Shown: positions 1 through 11,500 of the stretch, one piece after another
How positions within the stretch are numbered: position 1 is the first letter of the stretch
Layout of the letters: each line of letters opens with the position of its first letter
The notes under the pieces: generated by a model
Database searches by the model: none
Seen by the model: only the letters and a program-made list of their open reading frames with translations
What the model was told of the DNA's origin: nothing
Program-made: the position numbers and the translations under genes
NCBI GenBank assembly: GCA_026874595.1
Contig: CM049320.1
Span: 38,068,714 to 38,132,713 of the forward strand
DNA from: Sipunculus nudus
Taxonomy: Eukaryota > Annelida > Sipuncula > Golfingiida > Sipunculidae
Length of the DNA stretch: 64,000 nucleotides
Direction of reading: 5' to 3'

Positions 1-830
1 TTAATGGAAAAAATCGTGTGTTTTGTCTGGCTAATATTAGTTGTTTTTTGGGTTTTTTTTTTTTTTTTGTTAAGTAAACGAATTTTTGACAAATTTGGAC
101 GACAAATCGGTTTCGGTACAGCATTGAGTACAAAGAATAAAGACATTTTGCGAATATATTGGTCATCTCGCTGACGCGATTCCGGTAATAAGATCCCGCA
201 AAATGGCGTAAGTGGAGTCTGGTTGTTGTCCAAGGCCCAATGATCATGCTGCGAAGAATAAAGGAAACTGGGGTTATTTGCACGAAACATTGGGCCAATA
301 TGAGATCTCCCTACAGGCCAATACCATATCTGGATTTATATGTTGCGATGCCGATAAACGTCGCACGACAAAGAGCGGCCTAATTTTTTATGATAATTAA
401 TCGCCGAACCCGAAATAATAATCAATTTTATAAAGTCTATACATAGAGGCCCGGTCCGTGTACTAAGTCATTCAGTGTCGGACCCGTTTTGTATAGTGAG
501 ATTTTATAATTATAATCTAATGTGCGGTAGCCCCCATCTAGCAGCGCGGCTGGATTATTACATGTCCCGTATGGTGCCCCTGTATAAACCCCAGATAAAA
601 TCCTGGTGAACTTTTCACTCAGAATGACTCTTCGGTAGGTGTCCTGGAAAATTTTATAAGCATACTTATACGGCCAGGATAGCTGTGGAGGGTTCGTTTG
701 CACCCACAAATCCGTTATGGTTACAGCTGAGGTGAGTTTAGTTGTGTACAATCTTTGTCTCTTTATATGATTATTAATAACCTGAGTGTATGTTTTTTTT
801 AATCTGATTGTGACGTCATTTCCGTGAGGG
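1..830. other. Intergenic DNA, one weak minus-strand ORF
   Basis: No gene is supported. A 104-codon open frame runs on the - strand at 437-751. Its composition is protein-like (for example VYTGAPYGTCNNPAALLDGG), but I see no convincing acceptor or donor around it and recognise no domain. Several frames of this length occur by chance in the window. A T-run sits near position 51-69. Confidence 0.3.
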
Positions 831-890
831 TAGGATGTAGCTTAGTGGTTAAGGCGTTTAAGTCACCTCTTCAAACTCCGATGATGCCTG
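831..890 (+). repeat. tRNA-derived SINE remnant
   Basis: The stretch GATGTAGCTTAGTGGTTAAG resembles a Pol III A box. CTTCAAACTCC, about 30 bases downstream, resembles a degenerate B box. This order and spacing is typical of a tRNA-derived SINE head. No second copy of this exact head was found in the window and the 3' limit is not visible, so it may be an old solo fragment. Confidence 0.3.
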
Positions 891-999
891 TAAGACACAA
901 TGGTGAAATGTCGATAGAACTTCAGAGATTCGCTTCAATGTCTTAAAGACAAATTATCGCTCATGGATTATTCCTGAGGCAATGCATTTAATAAATCTA

Positions 1000-3820
1000 A
1001 CCTCAAAAGGCTTATTTCATTACATAATGTTCATATCATTCTTATATGGTATCTTAATCCACTTCCAAAAGACAGTGCTACCGACAGGCCGTGGACGTAT
1101 CCTTCAACGGGAAAGCGTTATTTCTTCTTAAGAGAAACATCCAATACAAGTATACATGGACAACATATTCAAGATGTATTAATCAATGCTGAAGCAGTCC
1201 TTCTGTCGTTGCTGAAAGGTCATCCCTTTTTATAATGCACAGCAATACAGGCTGCAAACACATCCATTGTCAAGTATAATTTTCCAAAACATGTAACCAG
1301 GATATATAAAACCAATATATTTTTTTATATAATTGGATATTTGAATAGACTCAAAATTGCTATCAAAGGGGCCTTTTCTATTAACTAAAGACATTCCCTT
1401 GAACCTTTTTTATGAACAAAATAGGTCAGAAAACCTACAGTGGCTACAAAGGTATTCCAAACGTGTAACTAGCGGCGGTTTTCAGTTTGTAATCATTGAT
1501 GTGTTTTTGAACAGCCTGTAGATAAACAAATTCATATAGAACCTTTCTTAACAGAATTTACCTAGAGTTCATAAATGTGTACGCAAAGTAAGACAGAAAT
1601 CACATAAACTCTATTGCAAAAGTAAATGAATTGCTGGCTTTAAGCGAGCTCACGTAGTAAGCCTTCCGGTGAGGGTTACAAGTACTCTATACAAATTATT
1701 GGTGTGTGGGGGGGGGGGACACAGATTTCAAGATTAATCATAGAATTAGCTTAAAATTTAAAAAAACTTGGGTCTTTACCTTTGTGTGTGAACCATTTCT
1801 GAAAAAAAAATCTAAAAAATGCAGCTAGCAGCAAGCCCCGCATGGAGCCATAATTTTTGCTGTTTTAGTCACATGATGGCACTAATTTAGGGACCAGGCA
1901 GTAAATCTTATTGTATTTCAATGATGAATGAGTCATAACAGCCAATTAGAAGAAGAACTCTTCTTCAGAAGGACCTGAGCAATATATCATGTCTGGTTAG
2001 AAACTTGCTTGCCTCGCTTCCTTACGTTTCCACATGGATAATATCTTTCATTTTCTCAACTGAGCAAGAAAACAAGTAAGGTGTCGTAGTTAAAGGTTTG
2101 TTAGCCAGATCATGTTTAGATATTTGCCCAAAGGAGGGATATTTAGTAAAATCAGACAGGGTCCGACTAGAATGCATGCACCTCTGCATAGAGACGGATA
2201 CTGCGTCTAGCTTTCAGCGTGTCTACAGAAGAAGTAATGAGAGCAACACGTCTGGAGCATATACTGATATTTACATACACTCAGAACCACCTTGTAGCAT
2301 CTCCATCAACTTTCTTCCTACCGTGTGAATACTGCTGGAGAAGCGAACTGATCATTTCCAGGGAGGGAAGCTTTGCCCTAACCCATTCAGCTTGTGTTGC
2401 AAAACACTCAGTTGATTATTGTCATCAAATCGACCTAGTTATCGGCAGAACAGGGAACCAAGAGCTTATACTCATTGCCCGAGACGCCTCTTGGGGACAG
2501 CAGAGTTATTTGGGACATACTCGTGATGTGGAAACTAGTTCTCCCCGGATACCCTTAGCGTGTGCCACTGTCACACGGATGTTTTCTTACACGCTTGCTG
2601 AGTAATTGGTTATAGTGCACAATACTGTATTTTTACGTGCACCATAGTCCGACTGGAAACCGATAAATCCACCGGGTATAGAAAATTATTACACTGGCCT
2701 TCTTGTTTGCTTTTGCGTGCGGAGATGAACAAAAAATGAAATGGAACTGTCAGGTCCTCTCAACTGTCTCTAACGCCAATATCAGGGGATTTCTAAGCAA
2801 ATAGCATCCTTGTTTTTATTTTTGCTGGCGTGCGGCGTTAGCGCAGCATCTGCTTAAACGGATAATACGTACAGCCAAAGCAAGATTCGTTTGATCCATC
2901 CCCAAGGCGACTTGGTCAAATATTTAATAAATCCATACCCTCGTGAGTCAAACGTATTGATAGAGTGTCCCGTTACGAAGCCAAATTGTTTATGGACGTA
3001 TAAATCAATGTTAAATGTATTGATAATTTTAACGTATTATAAATTCATGGAATTATAAAGTCATTTTTGGACATTGCCGTTTACAATCAAGAGCAAAATC
3101 AAGAGGTAACAAAAAATCATTTCCAACTGCCGTCAGTTTTTTTCCACATAACTGTCTGTTCGCATAAGGGACACAAACTTATCATATGAATATTATAACA
3201 TTTTGGTATGGTCAGAAAAGGGAACATTTATTCAAAACATAAGCAAAGAAGTGTGTTTCTACTGCTGAAGTTACCCATGATTATCGGTGGATGCATTTTC
3301 CGCGCCATAACTACTTCAATGGAATGTTGAGAGTGGAGTTAAAACTAATCCATAAAAGTCATCATTATTATCGAGATTTAAAAAAAAAAGTATATTTGCA
3401 AAATATTTCAGGAAACTAAATATGGACGACAGTGACCGATTATCTTATGGAGAGAATGTATGCTCATCAGGATTCCCGGCCATCTGGCAAATTAGGGAAA
3501 ACCTTAGGGATTTTCAAGTCAAGAATTAATCATCACATTCGAGAAAAACACCTCAGTTCAGGATATATCAGAGAATTTGATCGGCATAAAAGACAAAACT
3601 GTTAGTTGATTTAATTTCGTCCATTGTCCAGTTTTCTAAGAATGATGAGTCCAAAAATAGGTTGAAAGAATGGTCCTGGTATTTTTAAAATTCATCAAGG
3701 GAAACTCATAATGTTTTTTGGGCGCAGGCCCCATTTGGACCGATTATCACCCTCCAAAGCCTTTACCATAACTGTACATCCTGCGCATCAAAGCTTCATA
3801 TACCTAAAGCTTCGAGACCA
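1000..3820. other. No recognisable gene
   Basis: AT-rich DNA with a short G-run near 1709-1718. The open frames (76 aa at 2098, 128 aa at 2219, 72 aa at 3711) show no domain, no splice context and no repeat homology I can support. I see nothing else here. Confidence 0.5.
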
Positions 3821-3824
3821 TTTA

Positions 3825-4262
3825 TTTAGGGACTCGAACTTGGAATTGGGATCTAGGGTCCTCGACTCGAACTTGTACTCGGCATCTGGACGTGAGGACA
3901 CGAAAAAACAGGTCCAGTCTCGACCCTAGTTAAAAATACTTTTTCACATACACACAATAAAGACCTAGCTAAAAATATTGCGTATTATTAACAGAACATT
4001 ACAACAAAAAGAACATATATCAAGCTTCAGTTTTGCATCGGAAGTTGTGTGTACTCAAACATTCATGTAAAAGGCAACGGCAAACTAGCATAAAAATATA
4101 CATGATAATATCATTTTCTTCAAAGTATTTTTTTTAAATACAGAGACCTTTATTTGACTTTTCGGACGTGAACTGGGGTTCACAGTGACTTCGACTCGAA
4201 GAAGGTGAACTCGATCCTCATGACTTGAACTTGAACTCGGATAGCTTGGATTCGACTACATC
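3825..4262 (+). repeat. GACTCG-rich dispersed repeat, copy 1
   Basis: Both flanks of this ~440-bp block are built from short GACTCGAACTTG / GTACTCGG units around an AT-rich centre that includes AACATTCATG. A second copy lies on the opposite strand at 24975-25390, with the same order: GTACTCGG flank, CATTCATG centre, then an AGAAGAAGGTG flank. The shared architecture on both strands marks it as a transposed or dispersed element. No coding capacity is visible; the 87-aa frame at 4225 is a by-product. Superfamily unknown. Confidence 0.6.
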
Positions 4263-4737
4263 TCTTATCCCGATCAAACACTTCGTAGCTGACGTGTCTG
4301 GAAAATCCCCAAGTGGCATCGGCCCTAACATAAAGAGTCCCTGGTGTAAAATTCACACCTGTAAGTTGTTATTGCACTTTGTCCTCAAGGAATTCCCGGA
4401 GATTTGGATTTCCACCGAGCTGCCCGAGTACACGGGCGATCGAACCTGGCTGGTCTTCGTTGGTCGAATTAATACAGGGAGCCTTTAAATTTGTTTCTCA
4501 CTACTTTTCCATGTACCTTTCACAATTCAAATGTTCACACCGTCTAAATTCTTTCATATTGGTTTTGGGAAAGAAATACCATTCGGTGAAACAATTGAAT
4601 ACCACAAAAGGTCTCTCACGTCTTTTTGTTAAATGCACCTTAATAGATAATAATGGTTTTGCGACCTTTATGGTGGAATTATTTCTGACTTGTCTATACC
4701 TATGAGACTTCAGTTATCCCTGTGGTTCACCTAACCG

Positions 4738-4759
4738 CCCCCCCCCCCCCCCCCCCCCC
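4738..4759. repeat. Poly-C run (22 C)
   Basis: A near-pure C homopolymer, interrupted by one A at 4760 and then five more C. Length is likely to vary between individuals and to be error-prone in assembly. Confidence 0.9.
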
Positions 4760-4762
4760 ACC

Positions 4763-5043
4763 CCCTCTTCTTATGCATGGCTTATGTCCTAGCAAGTAAA
4801 GAGGTTATCAGACAGCAAGGCGGTTTACAAAAACGTGTGGGGTTTGGATTTCAGAACAGATCTTCCACTGTCTATTTATAACCGTGCTGTGTTATTTATA
4901 GCCATTGCACGCAGCGTATTACGGGGATAAACAGACAAATTTCAACGGTACAGATATTCCGGGAGGAAAACATCAGTGTCGTTCAGACTGACAAAAAAAG
5001 AAAAGCCATTACTGATATAAAAATTGTATCTTCCTTTAAAACT
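4763..5043. other. No recognisable feature
   Basis: Short AT-rich spacer between the poly-C run and the SINE. Nothing is recognised. Confidence 0.4.
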
Positions 5044-5395
5044 GGCTACTGTGGTCTGGAGATGGAACACAGGACTCAAAGCCGGGAGGTCGTGAATTCA
5101 ATTATCATCTGAGGAGCGGTAAAATGTTTCACGGTCGGCCGCTACCCGGGTTGAGCACTCTGCAGGCTTAATAGGAAGGTTGAACCTCACATCCGTGTTT
5201 CACTCAAAAACGAGTGCGTCCTTGGTGATCCTCGGTATTATGATCCCGCAATAGGGATGATTAGACACCCAAGACCCCGTAAGTGCGGTAGAAACCGAGC
5301 CTCGCTGATACCAGGATACAACAGAACTTGGCAGGTAGCGAGTGGTAGCGCCCTGTCACGTAGTCCAAAACCGAAACGCAACTATGCAGATGTTA
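5044..5395 (+). repeat. tRNA-derived SINE, family S, copy A
   Basis: This copy shares a head (GGCT.CTGTGG, CACAGGACTCAAAGCCGGGA), a middle block (CTCTGCAGGCTTAAT) and a tail (TAGTCC.AAACCG) with 8210-8543 on the same strand. It also matches 17353-17593 on the opposite strand. The head carries tRNA-like A-box and B-box positions, but in this copy the B box is eroded (GAATTCAATTATC). Members are diverged from one another, so the family is old. Confidence 0.75.
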
Positions 5396-5420
5396 ATACT
5401 TAGATTAAGAAATGGAAATA

Positions 5421-5665
5421 GGTCAGATTTTAGAGGCGGTTACATCAGCCAAAAAAATCTTCCATGTGACTTGTTCAGCCATCTTAGACCACGGATTCAT
5501 ACCCGAAGGACAAGTTTATGACCCAGCAGTAGAGATAATTAGACACGCAGATATAGTAAGATACAGTAATTCAAGTAGGTAAGATTTTAGAGGTGGTTAT
5601 ATCCGCCGATCGCATTATATTTCAGGTGACTTGATCAGCCATCTTGGACCATGGATTGATACGTG
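5421..5665 (+). repeat. Imperfect direct duplication, ~158-bp period
   Basis: The block starting AGATTTTAGAGG at about 5425 recurs at about 5583 and continues through GTGACTTG.TCAGCCATCTT.GACCA.GGATT in both. The segment between them (5519-5550, ACCCAGCAGTAGAGATAATT) resembles the family S SINE tail, so the duplication appears to include SINE-derived sequence. Confidence 0.65.
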
Positions 5666-6198
5666 GACGACAACCGCCTAAGCTTTAAAAAAAGAAGAAG
5701 AAAAAAGAGCTTCGCCCTTTTAGGTGCTATTTATCTTTTTTTTTGCAGAGTGTCTTCGGATGCGGTTCTCCCATCCATAACACCCAGTCAGAATATGTTA
5801 AAGTTATCCATAACTTTCTTTGGGAAATGGTTTCCGCTTATAGCAAAGGTCAGCTTCAGTAATGTTGAATTAAAAGCCATTACAGGCTCGGTCACCGGAA
5901 CCTTATTGCATCTAGATGCTGCGTGCTATGAATAATAGCTTACGACACACGGATCCTGGCAAGACCTTTAAAATTTCCGTTGATTCACTACTCCAGGGCC
6001 ACTGAGAGATGGTATTCTTAAGCTCCTATGCATAGAGAACCAGAAGGCAAAATTGGCAGGGTACAAAAGATCAGTAAAAGTGCAACAAAAGTCAAAGTTT
6101 ATCGTCAGAATATTATAAAAGGCCACCGTAAGATTATGCAGATTTAACCTGAGACTTTTATCACAGTGTTTTAGGTCCGTACAGAGAATGCCTGATTA

Positions 6199-6606
6199 TA
6201 CCCTTATGCTAGAGGACGTCTCTACTCAAAACGAGTCTCTCCTGATTTGGCACTGTGGTACGGTCTGGACTACTTGTCTCAACTGTCAATCGTCAAAATC
6301 AAAATTTGTTACAATTTAAGGAAACACGTTCTGTTTACAGCTCACATGCCCATGCTAACAAAAAAAGTACGTATTCCACAAAGTCCACACCACAAAAACA
6401 CCGATGGTGAAGTAATTTGCCTTGAAGCAATTCTTATGCGACACACCAAAACTGACTACATTTATCTCTTCACTACATTATATCTATGCCACTGGTGTAT
6501 TTAGGAGCCCCGGAACATTGTGGGGGTCATATTTTGACTTCAATAATCTTTAAACAGAAGAGTCGTACGCTTGTGAGTCCGAGTCTGCGCATTGTGAGCC
6601 TCATCA
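6199..6606 (+). repeat. Dispersed ~390-bp repeat R1, copy a
   Basis: This matches 15798-16185 and 46483-46853 along its length, all on the + strand. Shared landmarks in order are TCTACTC.AAACGA.TCT, AAAATTTGTTACA.TT, AAGTCC..ACCACAAAA, GTAATTTGCCTTGAA, CATTGTGGGGGTCA and GAGTCTGCGCA. Small ORFs inside it (85 aa at 6247 and counterparts in the other copies) differ between copies and carry indels, so it is probably non-coding. Superfamily unknown; no terminal inverted repeat was found. Confidence 0.8.
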
Positions 6607-6655
6607 ACTGGGACGGGGCTGTTCCTCAATAACGCGACAAATTTTGCGTGTGTGT

Positions 6656-6672
6656 GGGGGGGGGGGGGGGGG
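6656..6672. repeat. Poly-G run (17 G)
   Basis: A pure G homopolymer preceded by a short TG run. It creates a glycine- or proline-coding artefact in the 133-aa minus-strand open frame over this region, which I do not accept as a gene. Confidence 0.9.
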
Positions 6673-7603
6673 AGCGTTATCTTGTTGAAGCCACGTGTTG
6701 ATGCTATAAACCTGCACAACGAAATAAGAAAGATTCTAAATTCGTGAGGTGTTGAGTGCGGCCCTCTGAAACGTATGAGCAACCGGCATGAAAACGAGCT
6801 GGGTGCAAATCTAATTAATATAAAGACTTGAAAACAACATTGAATAAGGTCTATACCGATGCACCCAAATTTTGTCCGCAAGTACTCAAAACGCGTCCGA
6901 AAGGTGTCACCCATGATGGTATGGCCACGAACATTTCCCATTTATCAATATATTGATTTATCGATCTTGTCGTAAAGTTTACAGGTGCTGGAACGGAGAC
7001 TAGTATCGATATGGCTCTGACAGAAATTAATACAATATATATATATATATACAAAATATTTAATTGTAGTATTAAAGTAAATAAACGGAGAATTTTAAAC
7101 CTTAATATAAGCGCTGAAACGGTAAAATAAGATACCCCTAAGGAAAAGAATTTTAAAAACGCTCGCTTCAACTTTTCCCGTAACTGCTTTATACTTATTG
7201 CACAAATTGGCTTTTTTTTCAATAAAGATACTAATGTGCTCCTGATCATTAAACCATCATTATAATTTACTGGGGTTTAGTGCAAAAACTCTCAGGGGTC
7301 TTAGACATTAGAAGAAGGGAGAGAGACTTCGGACCGCCGCATAGATTTCCTGTCAATGTTAAGCTTTAAGTAATTATCCTTCCCAGCAGGCAGCGAGCAG
7401 GGCTAGGCCGGTAAGCTTTCTTCCACGGGTAATATGTCAGTTTTTGTGTGTTTTTAAATGGCATCAAAGGTTTTAAAATCAATGGAATACGGCTCCCAGA
7501 AGTGTGTGGATCCCGGTTTGTTTTTTTTTTGTAATTACTCTCTCCATATACTCTGTAATCGTGAGGGAAACAAATCATCCTGTTCCCTGCGTTTTTGTGT
7601 TTT
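6673..7603. other. No recognisable gene
   Basis: AT-rich DNA with a short TA run near 7037-7051. The 132-aa and 133-aa minus-strand frames overlap each other and a homopolymer and show no domain. I see nothing else. Confidence 0.45.
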
Positions 7604-7606
7604 TTA

Positions 7607-8161
7607 AGCCTCGGTCACAACCGGGATACGGTCGCCGTGCGGCGATTGTTTTGGGCTATACCGTGAGGTAGACGCACGGCAACCGTGCGTTTTTCTAAGG
7701 CCGCATGGGACTCCGCAACGACCGTAACTGACAGCGCAAGCGCTTAATTCGGCGGCCGTGCGCCAACGAGCCACCTACGGGCTCCGTACGGGCATCGTAC
7801 AGTAGACGTGCGAGGTCGTAGAATAACCGTGCAATTTTTTAACGCCTACTCGGCTACCCGAGGGACGTACGGTGTACCTGCAGCTGTCGTAAGGGGTCTT
7901 TATTGCTTCCGCAAGGTTAGCTTGCGGCGTCCACAGGGTAAGCTTACTTTACCGTGCCACGGCCGTGAGAATGAGGAAGACACCGCGCCGTTCCCGCACG
8001 TCCACCTCATAAGTATTCCTGCGGTTTAAAAAACCGAAAGGTGATCTACGGTGTGCGGTTGCCGCAGCGGGTTGTGACCGGGGCTTAAGTATTCCTGCGG
8101 TCACGAAAACCGTGCGGTACTCTACGATGTGCGGTGACCGCAGCGGGTTGTGACCGAGGCT
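7607..8161 (+). mobile_element. MITE-like element, 555 bp, TTA target duplication
   Basis: The left end reads AGCCTCGGTCACAACC and the right end is its inverse, GGTTGTGACCGAGGCT. The terminal inverted repeat continues imperfectly for about 35 bp. TTA flanks both ends (7604-7606 and 8162-8164). A 3-bp TTA duplication is what PIF/Harbinger-type transposases leave, so that superfamily is the best guess. The right end is internally repeated: GCAGCGGGTTGTGACCG occurs at about 8067 and again at about 8141. The interior is GC-rich with many CCGTGCG/CGCACGG units and no transposase; the 73-aa frame inside is spurious. Confidence 0.75.
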
Positions 8162-8209
8162 TTAGGCAGCTATCATAGCAGACGAGAATGATGAGGTACA
8201 CCCTTCACC

Positions 8210-8543
8210 GGCTTCTGTGGCTCAGGGTAAGAGCACAGGACTCAAAGCCGGGAGATCGTGAGTTCGAATCTCAGCCATGGTGGTGAGGTTTTTCACGGTC
8301 AGAACCATGCAACCCGGGGTGAGCGCTCTGCAGGCTTAATTAGAGACTATGCCAAACAGTCGTGTTTCACTCACAATTGAGTGCGCCTTTCGGGGGTTCT
8401 TCAGTGGTATGACCCAGCAGTGGGGATGACACACATCCAGGACCCGCAGGGGTGGTACACCGAGGCTGGTTGACGTCAGGATAATTGGGTATAAGCCCCT
8501 TTCTAGTAGTCCGAAACCGGATTCGAACTCTGCCGATGTACAG
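8210..8543 (+). repeat. tRNA-derived SINE, family S, copy B
   Basis: The best preserved copy. A tRNA-like head starts GGCTTCTGTGGCTCAGGG (A box about 8218-8233), with a good B box, GAGTTCGAATC, at 8270-8280. It is followed by a ~260-bp unrelated body ending in TAGTCCGAAACCGGATTCG. The internal A and B boxes would direct Pol III transcription in an active element. Isotype of the parent tRNA not assigned. Confidence 0.8.
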
Positions 8544-8549
8544 AGTTAT

Positions 8550-11500
8550 GCAAGCAGTAGAACTTCGGTGGCGGGTACCCCCATGAAAAAAAAAAATCTA
8601 ATAAAAAGAGAAACACCCATGTTTTACCCAAATGAGATAAAAATAAACAACAGATCAAAGTAATTGGTATATCACTCTTAAACCTACACTCCTGATACAG
8701 TAATCATGCTACATTCATAACTTCTTCCACGTAACCATTGCTTTCTATAACAGCGTTTACTGGGTATAGCCACCAAGGAGATTGGAGCAAAGTCAAGAAT
8801 GGTCCGAGCAATGGGAGTTGGTATTATGGGGATGATCAAGTTTCAAGTGAGCACTACTCCGCATAAATTTCGATGTGCCGAGAAAAGCTTAAACAACACC
8901 TCCCCCAACCACTCCGATTGGATATGACATAGCATAGGTACCCGACAAATTTGAGGTCAAAGAACACCAAACGGGGATGAATCATAAAATATGTTGAAAT
9001 ATATATTTGATTCCTTAGACATTTATCTTTATATATATAGTTTTATTCTTTGTTCATGTATATGGATTATATAAAGATATATAGACTATATAGCAAAATG
9101 TTATGTAAACATATAAAACACATAGTTTCGCCCTCCTTTTTAATGGACCGGTATATAACATTTCTATTGCAATGAAGATTTGTGTTACAGCCTTTTGTTT
9201 GAATCACTGTCACTGTGACATACGTGAGTCAGAATCCAAAGAGGCTGTCGCTAATAATTCACGACTCATTGTCTGGTCGCTTCTTCTAATTTCCTGGTTT
9301 GTGAGACAGAGCTTCCAGCAGATGAGGGCAGGCCGACACGAGCCTTTCAAAATGACCAGAAGTGGCCGTGAGAGATTGATCCCACCACAAATATAATCAT
9401 AGAGTACTGGAGGGTTATTAGCAGGTAGCTGAGCCGTCTTCGTTACCTCATTATTGTTGCATCCTTCACTAACGAACCGCCGTGATTAACACAATACACC
9501 CATGGAGCTTGTGGTTAGGGCGCGTCCATTTTAACGGTAGCTTCAATGCACACACCGCCCGTATGGCATTGTTTGCCAACTCAAGCACTCAGCAATCCAG
9601 CCAAAACGCCTAGCCCAGCCGCCACGCAGATAATTCCCACTTCTGTAACTGGCTTTCACAGCTTATACCACCGGCAGCAGCATCGAACTGTTTGCACTTG
9701 ACGTCATACGCTGGACACTGGTTGGAGTGCAATAGCCTCCAGTGAGTATCCAGACATTAGCCAGTTCGCTCCGGTGTTTAGAATCTCGCATTGCGAATAT
9801 GCCTGGACATGGAAGAAACGTTGATTTAGTATTCCCTGCACGGTTCGAGACAGCAGCTTGTAATGGGGCTTTGAAACAGAGGCAGAGAACTTTTTCACTG
9901 AATTAGTCTGCTTTATTATCCCGCGCACCTGCGAACCAGAGGACCTACCGCAGCGAAGACAAAAAACGTTTAATCACGACTCTTGTGGAATGGAATAATA
10001 CAAGACGATTCGCTTTTCCCCCTTCGCAACTCGCAAGCAGGATTGGAATTGTTTCATTAAACTGTTTAAGAGAAGATTTTGTAAACGGAAGCTGATAAAG
10101 CAGACCGTATACAATGTATTCTGAAAAATATGTGACAGATGTACCAACGAATATGTCACCAACACTGTGGAAACATTAAATTATTGGAGCTGAGACTGAA
10201 TTTACGTCCATGGAAACAAATGATTCAATAACAGCTCATACGGTGAGATATTAATTATTACGAGAAGTGTTTATAAACGAATGCTTCAATTACAAAACAA
10301 CCGGTAAAATATTAATGTTTATACGGGCTACAAACGGTATAAACGTGTGGAGTATGTTGCCAACGCTTTAGTGCTAAAGCGTAAAAAAAGGTGACATTAG
10401 AATAGCAATTCATCGGGCACTTAATCGAAAATCAAGGGATTTTATATTACTGTGCAGATGTGGTAATGATAAAATTAAACGGCAAACCAAACTCAGCATG
10501 TTTTGACAATTAATTAAGCGAACAGTCTGTTCTACAAAATACAATTTCTGTATTAAAATACCTGAAACTTTTCAGAGGATAAAAGCACCGCTTCGCTGGT
10601 GAAACAGATATCGACCAACAATGACGTGTTGACAATAAAGAAAGGAGAGGCAAGTCGGATAGCCGGGAGCAGTGTATCGTTTATCCCGCGGATGTTGAGC
10701 TTACATTCTGAGTATAATTGGCATTATTTATTTTTTTTCTACGTTCTCGGTACACAAGTGGCAGAAAAAGGAGTTGAGCCAGGTGTTGTGCTTGCAGTCA
10801 TGAGCGGCCTGGAGTGTCTTAGGATTAGATCTGGTCCGTCTGTACTTGAGATAGTCTTAAACAGTCGAATGGTTCTTCTGTGATTATCTTATCTGACCAC
10901 CGAGGAGCGGTTCTTGTCTCGGCGTTTTTCACCACAGAGGAATCAAGGATGGATTTGTCGTCCAAGCGGGTCTGGTAGATATCCAGGCAGACACCCGGTC
11001 TAACATATTGTTTTACCAAAGTATTGTACTTTCGCTGCAGGGCCACAGGGCACCGCACTTAATGTGATACAACCAATGCTGATGACACACATCGATAAGG
11101 CTTCGGGGAGTCTTTAAAAACGGAACATTCGGGATATCGTAGCTGTATAAAAGAAGACCAGGCAAATCAGGTAGGCAGGAATACTTTTGTTTACTTACTA
11201 CTGCTGAAAATACGACTCCCTTAAAAGTGGTGAATGGAAAAGGGTTAGGCTTTCAAAAGTTTAATTTTAACCAATCCACCACAGCCAAATTAAAGAGAAA
11301 TGTTAATTTTTTCCTCGCTGCATCTTTTTCATTTTTGTGTTTGTATGAATATTATAGTATTGGGAAATCGGAGTTCGGGTTGGGAAACGCATTTAAATTA
11401 TTGCTTTTGCTGAAATTGGTAAAACTACCAACCACTCTATGGTAAGAATTGCATGGAAAACATTAAGGGTAGTTAATGTATTATACAAAATGTGATTTAT

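Noticed and set aside
437-751. 104-codon minus-strand ORF with protein-like composition
   Set aside because: No splice signals, domain or second copy; several frames this long arise by chance in 64 kb of such DNA. Kept only as a note in the flank entry.
2219-2605. 128-codon plus-strand ORF
   Set aside because: No recognisable motif, begins with GTG, no splice context.
6540-7249. Overlapping 133- and 132-codon minus-strand ORFs
   Set aside because: They overlap in different frames; one is built partly on a 17-G homopolymer giving a proline run.
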